From NCBI GenBank assembly GCA_022457155.1, contig JAJGOT010000049.1, forward strand, positions 1,632,001 through 1,696,000: a stretch of 64,000 nucleotides of DNA, given 5' to 3'. This document shows positions 11,497 to 21,541 of this stretch, one piece after another. This DNA comes from Cladopsammia gracilis. Its lineage: Eukaryota > Cnidaria > Anthozoa > Scleractinia > Dendrophylliidae. The position numbers were made by a program, and so were the translations under genes. Position 1 is the first letter of the stretch, and every line of letters begins with the position of its first letter. The notes beneath the pieces are model-generated. The model was not told the origin of the DNA. It did not search any database and saw only the letters and a list, made by a program, of their open reading frames with translations.

Positions 11497-12183
11497 GAAA
11501 AAAAAAACTACTTGGAGCCACCTTAAGCCGAGATGTTTTGAAAAAGATTCGCATTTTCAATTGGCTATAAAAGGAAACGAAATCTAATCACTAGCTCTAT
11601 TCCTACAAGAGACACCCATCTGCCCGAAGGTACACAATTTTTGAGTCAACGGAAAAAGCGACAAAATATTTTCATTTGCCTTTTTTGCAATAGTCTACCT
11701 TAGTGAAGTGTTTAGAGAAAACATTCCTTTTTAAGTCTTTTTACTGAACTTATTCACATGCACAAAGTTTTTGTTTTGTCTCATACATCCACATATACAC
11801 TGCACATATAAATTGGCTGTTTAAAAACATTGCCAGTAAATCAATTTTAATCCCAAATGAAAATCGTTGCAATATATTTTAGTTCTGTTTAAATATCAAT
11901 AAATAAAGATACTAAATATTTTAACCTTCGTACATCTTTCCCAAATTTCGATTGATAAGAAAATCGCCATTGTAATGCCATACAAGTCATTGCTACTAAA
12001 ATACTGTGAATACAAAAAATAGAGAAATTAACTAAGTAAAAGGGCTCTCTAGTCAAGATAGATTGAATATAAGTAGTTTTGCCACCCCCATCCCTCCTCA
12101 CAAATTTCCCCCGTAGCAACCAAATTCGCCTCCTCGTTCGCTTAATATAATCAAGTTGAAGTTTCCCCTCAGTAAAATGAAGA
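11497..12183. other. No gene seen
   Basis: AT-rich sequence between two inverted-repeat elements. I see no tandem array or palindrome. The minus-strand frame at 11889-12119 has no recognisable motif. Confidence 0.55.
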
Positions 12184-15033
12184 CTATTCAGACTGGGCTT
12201 TTTTAGGCAATCTGTGACTGGGGGGGGGGGGGGGGGGGGGAGGGTCCTCGGATATCTCTGGAACCAGTAAGGCTAGGACCATGAAATTTTCACACAATGT
12301 TCACCTCCATACAAGGAAACCTCACACCCAGTTTTGACCTGCGACACCCAATTATGACGTCACAATGACGTCATTTTTGTTTTTCCGACGTTTCTTTGAT
12401 ATTTTTCCATCCAGATACTGAAAATATCAAATGTGACCCTATTTGGGAAAACCGGGCTTAATGAAAATTGCGTTTCAATGCATTTCAACGAATTTTGAAT
12501 GCGTTGTAAATGCATTGCAACGCATTGACAGTGATTCTCAACGTATTTTCAACGTTTCTAAACGAATTCTTGAAACGCAAGCAATGTTTTAAAATGTTCA
12601 AGAATGCTTTTGAGATGTTTTTCAATGCATTGGCAACTTTTCACAACACTTGGGCAATAATCAGGTAAAACGTTTTGTAAACTCAATGCAACGGCGCACA
12701 TAATTTAGATACGCAACTGTTGTGTTTACCTTTTGGTGGCAACTAAAATGTGAACTAATGATCATTTTAACATCGTCATTAACAGAATGTTCCTTTTGAA
12801 ATTGTCATGCAAAATAAAGGTTAGTATATTTTATTTTAAACTACCAAGATACAGAATCGAATTGTTTGAATAAAGTATGAATGACCTGTTTTTGGCGGGT
12901 TATTACTTTTTTGTAGGCCAACAAACTATGAGAGTGGCGTACATTAGTTCAATTGCTCACCTCGAATTTGAACTGTCAGTAGCGTTCTTTGCGTAGGAAT
13001 ATTATTTTGTTCACGAGCAATTGTCCTGGAGTTGGACGCAACCAATTTATTTCGAAAACAGACAGTAGACGAACATCCAGGCAAAAATATTCCCACTGAA
13101 GCCGTCTGAGCCAGAAACAGCATGCTTGTTTTCTTTGCACGTATGCTAAAAAAAAATAAGACCGTAATGTTGGGGATTCATTGCTAACAAAAGCTTGCAA
13201 GTGTTCAGCCAAATTAAAAGAAATAGAGGTCCGACATCGCTCCATTTCTCTAAACTATGCCTCAAAAAGCTTCACACGGTGGAAGATATTGAGCAATTTT
13301 GTAACATGATCACTGAAACAATGCATATGGCCTGTCGCAACTAACCAATTATAACTTAGCACAAATCTCAAGGGACCTACATATCATATTCCAGAAAAGG
13401 CTACTGTCACGTACAAGATCTGATCAAAAGTATTCTCACAGAAAAATGATGAAGTTTTTACAATGTTTACTCCTAAAACGGAGTATTGTTTATTTTAAAG
13501 AATGAAAACGTAATAGGCAAATTATTAAGCAAGTTGTTTTTCAAATGGCGTACAATTTTCAGTGAACTTGAGCTGTTTAAAAACGAGCTTGTCCTGCAGA
13601 CAACTGTAGCACTGAAAGCACGATCGGTTGTGGTGAGTACAAATAAAAGTGATTGTTTTGCTCCCAGTTTATTATTTGCGCTCATCATTTTCCATTTCCC
13701 CAGAACACAATTTATGTCATTTCTTTGAGATGGTGTGCCTTTTTCTTATGACGTCTGTGACCCAAAAAGCGCCTGTTGTGTAAGTTACATATTCGTGACA
13801 AAGTTTATTGCGAGGTTAATTCGTCTGGTATACTTTGGGTCTCATGTTCGATTCTTCAAGCTCTGTTCCCCAGAAATGAATGTAAAAAATGATTTCTAGC
13901 GACCTCAACCTCTTAAGTTCAATAATTTTAATTTCTTTTAATTCGGTAAACGCAAACAGTTTTGTGTTTTCCCAGATCTAACAATAAAAACATTCTTTTT
14001 GTGTTGCGTTTTCATTTTAAATTTCAGAATGTTTAGACGGATTATTTTTAAGTTTTTCAATGCGAATGTACTAATTTGCCGTCGGAACTGTCGGTTATGT
14101 TTTGGTGAATGCTTCTCAATGCAAGCCCGTTTCATTGAAATGCGTTCTCAATGTTTGACAACGCATTGCAAATGCTTTGAAACGATTTTGAAATGGTTTT
14201 CAACGTTGTTTGGCTTCGTTGGGGAACATTGCCAACGTTTTAAAACGCATTGAAAATGATCTCCAATGCATTCTCAACGTTTGAAAATGCGTTGAAATGA
14301 AAAAACGGTAGAATGCTATTTTCATTAAGCCTGGTTTACCCAAATAGGGTCACAAATATAACTGTAAAATCATCTCTTTAATATTAAAACATAATAAATA
14401 CAAACAAGGAGAAAAAGCGAGAAAAAGCAAGAAAAGGCGATAAAACTATAATTTTGAAATTATTGTCCGCCATCTTGGATCCGCCATCTTGGATTTCCTT
14501 TTTTTTTTTGTTTAAATTAAAATTTAAAAAATATCAAAAAGAGAAAAGGATCAGAATATATAAAACACGTATCAAACTAATGTCTATTATCCAAACAATG
14601 AACTTAGAAGCATTATTTAATAAATAGTACAACATGTTTGTCTATAAGTAAAAGAGAGCAAAAATTTACCTACCCCTCCCCCCCAAATATTTGATGTTAA
14701 AAAATTTTGATGTCTTTCAAGAACTAGTCCCAAGGAAAAAAACTATTCTAACACGAAAATGCACTATAAGTCAAAGAACAAGATCTTAAAATAAAAAAAT
14801 TCACCATATTTTAATATTTTGAAAACCTATGTGTCAAAAACCGGTTGCCATGGCAACATGGTTAATCACACTGACATGTTATGGATACCAAAATGTCTCT
14901 AGATAAATTCTAGGAAAAGTCAGAAAATTTTAGCCTCATATCTATTTCGGTATTTCGGTGTAAGAGTTATTACAATTTTACTGGAGGGGGGGAGGGGGGG
15001 GTTCGAAAAGCCCCCCCCCCCCAGTCTGAATAG
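12184..15033. mobile_element. Possible element with CTATTCAGACTGGG ends and poly-G tracts
   Basis: CTATTCAGACTGGGCTTTT at the left matches the complement of the right end, where GCCCCCCCCCCCCCCAGTCTGAATAG stands at about 15010-15033 (given here as a short G/C run plus the CAGTCTGAATAG end). G-runs lie just inside both ends (12221-12240 and about 14984-15001). It encloses the element at 12433-14354. No clear target duplication was found, so the outer limits are tentative. Confidence 0.45.
12433..14354. mobile_element. TGTGACCCTATTTGGG-ended element with subterminal CAATGC/GCATTG arrays
   Basis: The ends TGTGACCCTATTTGGG (12433) and CCCAAATAGGGTCACA (to 14354) begin inverted repeats of about 37 bases. 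Directly inside each end lies a 150-250 bp stretch crowded with degenerate AACGCATTG/CAATGCGTT units in both orientations (about 12466-12620 and 14095-14300), resembling arrays of subterminal transposase-binding sites. The 1.4-kb centre has short frames (12976-13245, 13486-13728, 13938-14135) without known motifs, so it appears non-autonomous. Confidence 0.8.
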
Positions 15034-15290
15034 GGTTAACATGAAAATTATTTACATCCACACTCGTGATTCTTTTGTTGCTCATGACTTCTATTGATTT
15101 GGTGGCTCCTAAAAGAGCCCTTAAGTCCTCTATGACTGCAATGTCTAACTCTACGGTTAGACCTACGGGTATTTTCAATCTTTCAACTTCAATAGACCAT
15201 TTAGCAGCTTTACACATGTTACCTATCACGTCTTTACTACATTTACCTATCAAAGGCACCCAACTTTTCCAATTCTTGTTGTTTTTTTAT
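14984..15290 (-). CDS. Unidentified minus-strand ORF, possibly a gene or element fragment
   Basis: A frame of about 100 codons reads leftward from a stop near 15291 to about 14978. The first 80 residues have mixed composition and look protein-like (for example KCSKDVIGNMCKAAKWSIE), including a charged, leucine-rich stretch. The last 20 residues (PIQTGGGG then prolines) come from the poly-G terminus of the neighbouring repeat and are unlikely to be native. I do not recognise the family. It lacks an ATG and may be an internal exon or a retroelement fragment cut off by the repeat. Confidence 0.3.
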
Positions 15291-15505
15291 TAACCTTACG
15301 TTCTCTCGCATTAACGAGATGGCTTTAAGAGCCCTTTGATTAAGACAGTTTTGAGATTCGCTCTTTCCCGTTCTTTATAATCTTCCGGAAACCGGACATT
15401 CCACAAAGATAAGAAGGAAACTTTATTACGAAAGACATCAGAGCGGTCAAAGCCAGGCAAACGCTGAAAAGCAATTCTCACTATCTTTTGCCTCAACTAA
15501 GTCTC

Positions 15506-15716
15506 TAGACTACGAGCAGTCCCTCCTTTTTCCTCTGGGATAAAAGTGGGAGTGAAACGCGAGCGCGCGAGAAAATCACCCCACGCGAGACGTCGCCTTT
15601 TTCTCTCTCCCCGCCGCGCGTCTCGCCTTTCTCGCGTGGGGTGATTTTCACGCGCGTGCTCGCGTTTCGCTCGCTCTACTATCCCTGAGGAAAAAGGAGG
15701 GACTACTCGTAGTCTA
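15506..15716. mobile_element. GC-rich foldback MITE, second copy
   Basis: Palindromic arms begin TAGACTACGAGCAG and end CTACTCGTAGTCTA. The left flank is CTAAGTCTC (15497-15505) and the right flank is CTAAG-CTAG-TCTC, that is the same nine bases with four extra. These are the complements of the flanks at 2296-2517, so the two copies record one insertion followed by duplication of R1. Confidence 0.8.
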
Positions 15717-15835
15717 CTAAGCTAGTCTCAAGCTGTAGCAGTGCTATATTTTTCTGTCTTTTCTTAAAATCTTCACCGGATATGTTTCTGTCTTTCCTGC
15801 ACAACACAACGGCTATGTTGAATTTGGAAATTGAA

Positions 15836-16092
15836 ACGGGGAACGAGGAACGGGGAACGGGGAACGGGGAACGGGGAATCTTTAAAAGCGGGAATCTTTA
15901 AAAGCGGGAATCTTTAAAATGAGGAATGTTTAAAATTGGGAATCTTTAAAATGGGTAATCTTTAAACGGATAATCTTTAAAAGCGGGATCTTTAAAACGG
16001 GGAATCTTTAAAATGGGGAATCTTTAAAGCGAGAAATCTTAAAAAGCGGGAATCTTCGGGGGAATCTTGAAAATCAGGAATCTTGAAAACGT
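15836..16092 (+). repeat. Degenerate minisatellite of GGGAATCTTTAAAA units
   Basis: The tract starts with several GGAACGGGGAAC units and passes into about fifteen degenerate copies of a 14-17 base unit GGGAATCTTTAAAA(G)C. Unit length and sequence drift along the array. It interrupts the minus-oriented R1 copy. Confidence 0.9.
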
Positions 16093-16712
16093 TATAAAGT
16101 GGAGATATTTATGCCGTAAACAAGATAAATAAACTTAAAATGAGATATTTAACCGATCAACACATCCTAAACTGAGTGAAACAGTAAATAATAAGTTTCT
16201 GCTCAAAAGTTGTTACTGCTTTACAGGCCTAACACAAATCCTGCTCGTCGCTAAAAGAGCCCTAAAAGCATTTTAGCCCAGTTTCATAGAATAAGTCTAC
16301 CCCAAGTACTCTCTGCTATACGCTCAGGAAAACGTCCGATGCAAAACCCTTCAAATCGCTCAAATTCGCCGTTTTCAGCTACAAGAACGACAACGCACAA
16401 CATTTGAGGTAAAAATACGTTTATCTTGATCTTATTTATGAATATTCATCACAGAATATTACGATAAGTGAACCTTTTCGATATTCCCATACATTTCCTC
16501 TAAATTTAAAAATACGAACAGTCACACAGTTTGTGTGGGCCCCCTGTGTGCTACCATGTACCTAAATCTAATAATGGCAATGATTCACTATTGCAAAATA
16601 GAACAAAAGGCAAAGTCCATACTGCCCTTTCGTTCGCGTGATCGGTAATTTAAGATCAAAAGTTTATCAAATGATAACATACCTTGAGAACTTAAAGCCA
16701 TTCATTTCATAA

Positions 16713-17156
16713 TTACTCATGCGCGAAGCGGCATGAGGTATGGTTTCGGCTCCGGTTTTTATTTTTATTTTTATTTTTTTGTGTCACGATTTTGCATGCA
16801 AATTCATGCGCGCATATTTTAAATTGTGCACTTCCGGTTCATGTCTTCGCTATTTACACTTCCTGTTTAGTGACTTCCGGCTACTGTCACTTCCGGTAAA
16901 GGAGCGTTACTTACGTGTCACGACAGCATCTCCGACAACCCTACATACATTACTATGTTCACGTTTGGTATATATAAGACTTAGAAGAATCACTGGCTTC
17001 ATTGTAGTACAGCCTTCATTTCCAAAACATTCAATAGTAAACAATGTGGTTTGCAGGAACGATGACTGAATGAAAGGAGTAACTTATCTCCAGTCGGACA
17101 TCTTCTTATCATGTTTAAAATTATCATAAAATTTTCTTACGCATGCGCATGAGTAA
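16713..17156. mobile_element. Insertion with TTACTCATGCGC inverted ends
   Basis: The 444-bp segment begins TTACTCATGCGC and ends GCGCATGAGTAA, an exact 12-base inverted pair, and separates two R1 blocks that are contiguous at about 1600-1680 on the other copy. A small hairpin (CATGCGCGAAGCGGCATG) sits at the left edge and AGGCTGCTTGGAGCCT follows the right edge. A TATATAA sequence at about 16969 and repeated CACTTCCGG-type motifs are visible, but no coding frame. The family is unknown. Confidence 0.6.
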
Positions 17157-18328
17157 AGGCTGCTTGGAGCCTCTTGTTGAACTTACTAATTACTGCTTTT
17201 CTCATAACATGCCATGAGAACTCAAAGCCATTCATTTCATAAATTGAACTTACTAATTACTGCTTCCCTAAAGAATCGCGACAAAATCATCAACAAAACA
17301 AAGAAACTTTAGATAACTTAGACGTTCGCGTGATCGCCAAGAGAAAAGTAAAAATTCATCAAATGATCACATGACATGACAGTTCAAAGCCACTCATTAA
17401 ATAATTACTCCTTTTCTCAAAAACCGCTACAAAACTCAAACTTTACATAAACTACATACCTATATGTGTACATGGGATTTCCTTAAAGTCTGAAATCTCA
17501 GTGTTTCTGCAGATCGGCTACGTTTAAACTGTTTTTCTTTACAATGTTTCTCCCGCATACTTTAGATAGTCGGCACTTCAACAAAAGATAAAAAGCACTC
17601 TAAGGTAACCCTCATGTCCACGGCACGACAACAACACACAATGATTTGAATGCAATGAAGGTACATTGAGCACTAATGCAATGAAGCTACGTTGGACACT
17701 CTAGCTTAACTGTCTTCTCCACGTCAGAATCCCAATGCCGTGCAGTGAGTACGACACACTCACTTCTTGATATTCGTCTTCTTTTTCTGCGCTAAACACA
17801 TTTTCTTCGTATTGGCACTCAACTAATATCTTCTCAATTATGTCCGTAAAAGTTCCAATGTCTGTCTTGAATCGAAAAGCTCAAATCCCTTATAAAATGG
17901 TTGTTAAAATGCTTGCTTTGTCATTCAATTCAGAACAACAAAATTTTACTTGTACACGAATAGAACTGTAGAGAGAATTGCAGCAAACAAAAACTTCTAC
18001 ATTTGCACAAAATAATATAGTTTTACTAAATCTGCAAAATCACGAGGTCCCTTGAATACCATTGCATAATCAAAGCGCAATGTTTATCACCGTCAATACA
18101 TTCTACCATGTACCTAAATCTAATAATAGTAATGATTCACTATTCCAAAATAGAACAAAAGGCAAAGTCTATACTATAAAAACGAGAAGTCCAAGGACTA
18201 CTGCAAAGCTGATACAACGAGTACTGAATGTATTTGAAACAATATTTCGGCTGGCCAAACCAACCTTCTTCAGGTTAAGATGTTACTAAATTACAAAATG
18301 AAAATGCAACGTTATATTAAGGAGAATG

Positions 18329-18766
18329 CCGGGGGGGGGGGGGGGGGGTACTGAACAAAGTTTTGTACGGGGATGCTCCGCCCCGAGGTCCAAACCCTTA
18401 CCCTTTCATATACCGATTTTGACAGAAAAGGTACCTCTTTCATATACCTTTCATTGAAAATGGTACCCCTTCCATATACCTTTCAATGAAAATGGTACCC
18501 CATTCAGAGCCTTTACGTGCGTCTGTTTGATATATTTTGAAAGGCCATTTTTATAATACTTAAATGGCAGTTTTGCCTAACTTTTTTATGCTTCAACGGA
18601 GTGGTTTCGCTTCCCTTTACTATTCTTCGTGAAATCCCTACCCTTTCATATACTTAAACTCGTGAAATCCCGACCCTTTCATATACCTCTAGCCTCAAAA
18701 AGATACCCCTTTCGGGCGGAGCATCCCCGTATAGCCCATTATAGGGAGTACCCCCCCCCCCCCCGG
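18329..18766. mobile_element. CCGGGGG-ended MITE with 8-bp duplication (copy 1)
   Basis: A 438-bp element with an 18-base G-run just inside the left end and a C-run at the right; inner inverted segments are GGGGATGCTCCGCCC and GGGCGGAGCATCCCC. The duplication GGAGAATG stands at 18321-18328 and 18767-18774. The plus-strand PLE tail at about 19843-19860 carries the same site once and uninterrupted. The interior repeats CTTTCATATACC units. Eight-base duplications fit the hAT superfamily. A second copy, same orientation, lies at 59922-60355. Confidence 0.93.
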
Positions 18767-18862
18767 GGAGAATGTCGCAATACATATTAAAAAAACGAGT
18801 AGGGGCGGAAATGACCTACAAGACAAGTAATCAAAACTAAAGATAAGACTAGCATACGTAAA

Positions 18863-19697
18863 CTACAATTCATCACGTTTGTTCAACCCACGCGGTTCTA
18901 GTGTTTTTGCTCTATCTATTAAATACGACTCTCTGGCTTTTCGAATAGAATCACGTGAATTGTGAATTATTTCTAGTGGAATTAGTTGCATGTCAGTGTT
19001 AGAATGGTTAGGATGAGAAAGAAAGTGTTCAGAGACAGTAGTAGGTTTGGATTTAATGTCAGGTTTGTCAACTGAACGTCGATGTTCGTTAAATCTGTCT
19101 TTAAGACGTCGCTTAGTTTCACCAATGTATTGTAAATGGCAGCGGTTACATTGTATCATGTAGATTAAGTTTTTAGTGTTACAGGTTATATGTGAAGTGA
19201 TGGAACGGGTTTCGCCTGTGGAATAAAAAGTATAATCTTTAAGACCGTTGGTTATGTTAGGACAAGTGGCACAATCTTGTCCACAACGGAAAGAGCCCGG
19301 TGGCAAATTAGTATTGTTAGAAGTGGTGTGTGGTAATTGCGCTCTAACTTAAATGTCGCGGAGGTTAGCACTACGTCTGTAAGCAACGAAAGGTGGGTGT
19401 TTAAAGACGTCCCGGCAGCGATTGGAGGAGAGAAAAAAAATGTTGAAGTGTTTGCGTAAGATATTGGAGATGCGAGGAATTGCTGGGTTATATGTAACAA
19501 CGAAGGTTAAATGGTCAGTGGAGTCGTCATGTTTAGTTAGCAAGGCGTCATTGCGAGAAATATTAGCAGCGCGCAGAAACTGTCGGTTAAGGAAAGTTTT
19601 ATGATAACCTCGTGCGAGGAGATATGATTTTAATTGACTGGTACGAAGTTTAAATTTAGCGTCAGTGGAACAAATGCGGCGGAGCCAGAGAGTCTTA
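18863..19697 (-). pseudogene. Penelope-like element: reverse transcriptase C-terminus plus GIY-YIG endonuclease
   Basis: PLEs encode a reverse transcriptase fused to a GIY-YIG nuclease that nicks target DNA. Reading leftward, the first part (about 19697-19350) is the RT thumb region, with LARGYHKTFLNRQF and, near its end, PPFVAYRRSANLRD. A single in-frame TAA at about 19350 interrupts it; the same frame then continues through PPGSFRCGQDCATC and ends near 18863. The nuclease shows CNRCHLQYIGETKRRLKDR, matching the GIY-YIG pattern (here QYIGETK) with a preceding CxxC, and further on an EHRRSVD segment. The RT catalytic palm is missing (5' truncation at about 19697). Confidence 0.9.
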
Positions 19698-20005
19698 TTT
19701 AATAGATAGAGCAAAAACACTAGAACCGCGTGGGTTGAACAAACGTGATGAATTGCAGTTTACTTATGCTAGCCTTATCTTTAGTTTTGATTACTTATCT
19801 TGTTGGTCATTTCCGCCCCTCCTCTTTTTTTAATATGTATTGCGACATTCTCCTTTATATAATGTTGTATTTTCATTTTGTAATTTAGTAACATCTTAAC
19901 CTGAAGAAGGATGGTTTGGCCAGCCGAAATATTGTTTCAAATACATTCAGTACTGGTTCTATCAGCTTTGCAGTAGTCCTTGTACTTCTCGTTTTTATCT
20001 CGTTA
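19697..20005 (+). pseudogene. Second PLE 3' end: last GIY-YIG codons and 3' tail
   Basis: The first 50 or so bases encode the last residues of the nuclease (DRAKTLEPRGLNKRDEL) in the plus direction, followed by the same 3' untranslated tail as the minus copy. The tail contains CTGAAGA at 19901-19907, a short stem and CCGAAATATTG. This copy lacks the MITE present in the minus copy, so it supplies the empty site. Confidence 0.85.
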
Positions 20006-20194
20006 AAGCGCATGCGCGCGAAACGAGATATAGGAGTCAGTAGAATATGGGGACAAAAGTTGTTAACAAATTTTTGTGGACTTTTGTCCGGGGGGGTTAG
20101 TTGTTTCTTCTTTATAGAAGCTATATTAGGGCATTGAGGATATGGTTGGTTAAACCGGTTAGGATTTCAAGAAGGGCGTCACATACTGCTCCTA

Positions 20195-20255
20195 AAATTT
20201 TTGGGGAGCACCCCCGGACCTATTGTTAATTTCCCTTGGGTATCGGGATGTCAAA
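20195..20255. repeat. Inverted partner of 36040-36096
   Basis: The segment containing GGGGAGCACCCCCGGACC and the following TATTGTTAATTTCCC is repeated in reverse complement at 36040-36096. One 16-kb-distant pair only is visible, so this may be the shared end of a dispersed element. A short palindrome around GGGGAGCACCCC is included. Confidence 0.65.
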
Positions 20256-20302
20256 ACTTGTGATGAACTTGTCATATCTCACATTACGTTACCGCAAAGG
20301 TA

Positions 20303-20479
20303 TAGAGCGTATGCACATGACGTCACGGCGGCCATATTGGTGTACCAAAACAATAGAACGGCGGCCATGTTGGTGTACCAAAACAATCCTGTGGGATTTG
20401 AACGCTTTTCTTATGTTAACACTTTCTTTTGTTCCAATAAATTTGCATAGCTGCTTGCCACGTGAGTGCATACGCTCTA
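20303..20479. mobile_element. MITE with TAGAGCGTATGCAC inverted ends
   Basis: Exact 14-base inverted ends, TAGAGCGTATGCAC at 20303-20316 and its complement at 20466-20479. The inside has a tandem duplication of a unit containing CGGCGGCCATRTTGGTGTACC (about 20327-20387). No clear target duplication. Non-coding; the short frames crossing it are incidental. Confidence 0.75.
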
Positions 20480-21334
20480 TTAAGTTCTTCTTAAGTTTCG
20501 ATATCTCACGTTACCTATCAGTTTCAATCATTTGTCGTAAAGCCATTTAAGCTGCCTTGCGTTTTTTTTTTTTGGCAAACGCAGTTTGAGAATTTCACGG
20601 TGTATTTTTACGAATGGAGACGTTTTAAGAAAGTTAAATGGGACGGGAAAGTTTGTGTTTTAATATGAGCGATATGGCAAAGCAAAATTGCGTTTGTTCA
20701 ATTTTGATTCATTGCTATTACGGTTTGATTATGCAATAGTATGGGAAAGACGTCATAGTTTTGTTAATTTAGCTACCGTGCACAAGGATATTTTGCGGGT
20801 CGCGGAGACAGCTAAAATTTCTGCTGGAAGGAAATGTTTGCGGATTTCTGGTGAAGTATAAATAAAATCCAAGGCATCGGTATTAAACTGCAATTTTACT
20901 TCCTGACCGGAGGTTGTATAGTTCCCATAGTTATGGTTGCTGTTCTGGCGCCAATATGAACATAAACAACGAGAAAACTAGTGAGTGAATTATTGTACCT
21001 TGTTGTAAAAACGTATCAGTATTATGATAACAGTCTCTGGTTCTTTTGAGGACATGTCTGGAGTTGAATCGGGAATACAAATGACTGTTGTGCCGGTCGT
21101 CTAGGAGTTCACTGTTATGAGAGTTATGAGTTATGAGAGTTCACCGTTCTGTAAAATGAGGACCGGATGGCGGCGGATGGCGGATGGCGGACGGCGGATA
21201 TTAAAATGCATGCGGATAACAAAATGCGGATGATAAAATGCGGATGAAAAAAAAAAACAGAAAAATAATTCCTTACGATTTTTACCAAAAAAAACAAAAA
21301 ACAAAGAAAGAAAAGAAGCAGAAATAACTTTAAA
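20480..21334. repeat. Anonymous DNA ending in a GCGGATG minisatellite
   Basis: Most of this stretch shows nothing recognisable. At about 21109-21140 GAGTTATGAGA units are repeated, and at 21160-21250 there are about nine degenerate GCGGATG/GGCGGA units interleaved with AAAATG. An A-rich run follows (21247-21330). Confidence 0.6.
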
Positions 21335-21541
21335 ATGGCACGAAACAAAAACACGAAACATAAACTTTATTGTCCAAACTGTCTTCAAGTTCCACTTCAT
21401 GCCTCACTCAACCCTAGTTGGAAAATATATGAATGTTGCGTTTCGAGTTTGACCGATTGTGCAGTCTGCACGTGTTTGAGGATGGAGTCCGACGAGTGTG
21501 ACGATTACGGGCTTTTAAAATCTGTGTTTAGGAAACGGTAA
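21335..21541 (+). CDS. Candidate short exon or ORF with cysteine-rich start
   Basis: A 68-codon frame starts with ATG at 21335 and encodes MARNKNTKHKLYCPNCLQ, then several further cysteines in a CAVCTCLR segment. The CPNC and CAVC pairs could form a small zinc ribbon, but the spacing is not one I recognise. Its last codons overlap GGTAAGTT (about 21538-21545), a strong splice-donor consensus, so it might be a first exon whose continuation has been lost: 120 bases downstream lies the YR retrotransposon. No homolog is known to me; it may equally be fortuitous. Confidence 0.3.
   Translation: MARNKNTKHKLYCPNCLQVPLHASLNPSWKIYECCVSSLTDCAVCTCLRMESDECDDYGLLKSVFRKR

Larger units (their letters stand above)
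15300..18178 (-). repeat. Dispersed repeat R1, minus-orientation copy with insertions
   Basis: Reverse complement of 1485-2577 with extra material. Matching blocks are about 15440-15780, 16555-16712, 17157-17567 and 17889-18178. Blocks absent from the plus copy are the minisatellite and its surroundings (15836-16550), the 444-bp element (16713-17156) and about 320 bases at 17568-17888. A block ending in ACAAAAGGCAAAGTC is present twice (16563-16622 and about 18118-18178). A shorter related piece lies at 35590-35890. No coding potential is evident. Confidence 0.75.
18180..20005. mobile_element. Head-to-head pair of 5'-truncated Penelope-like elements
   Basis: The outer roughly 310 bases are inverted copies of the same PLE 3' end: 18180-18328 plus 18775-18905 on the minus strand, and about 19697-20005 on the plus strand. 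Between them is a longer minus-strand PLE body (18863-19697). Both tails carry a conserved CTGAAGAAGG...GCCGAAATATTG segment. The arrangement is a 5'-truncated element joined head to head with an even shorter truncated copy, a known type of PLE insertion product. The outer ends reach CTCGTTTTTA, beyond which R1 sequence begins on the left. Confidence 0.82.

Noticed and set aside
12976..13245. Transposase of the 12433-14354 element
   Set aside because: 89 codons without any catalytic motif or similarity to known transposases; no longer frame exists in the core.
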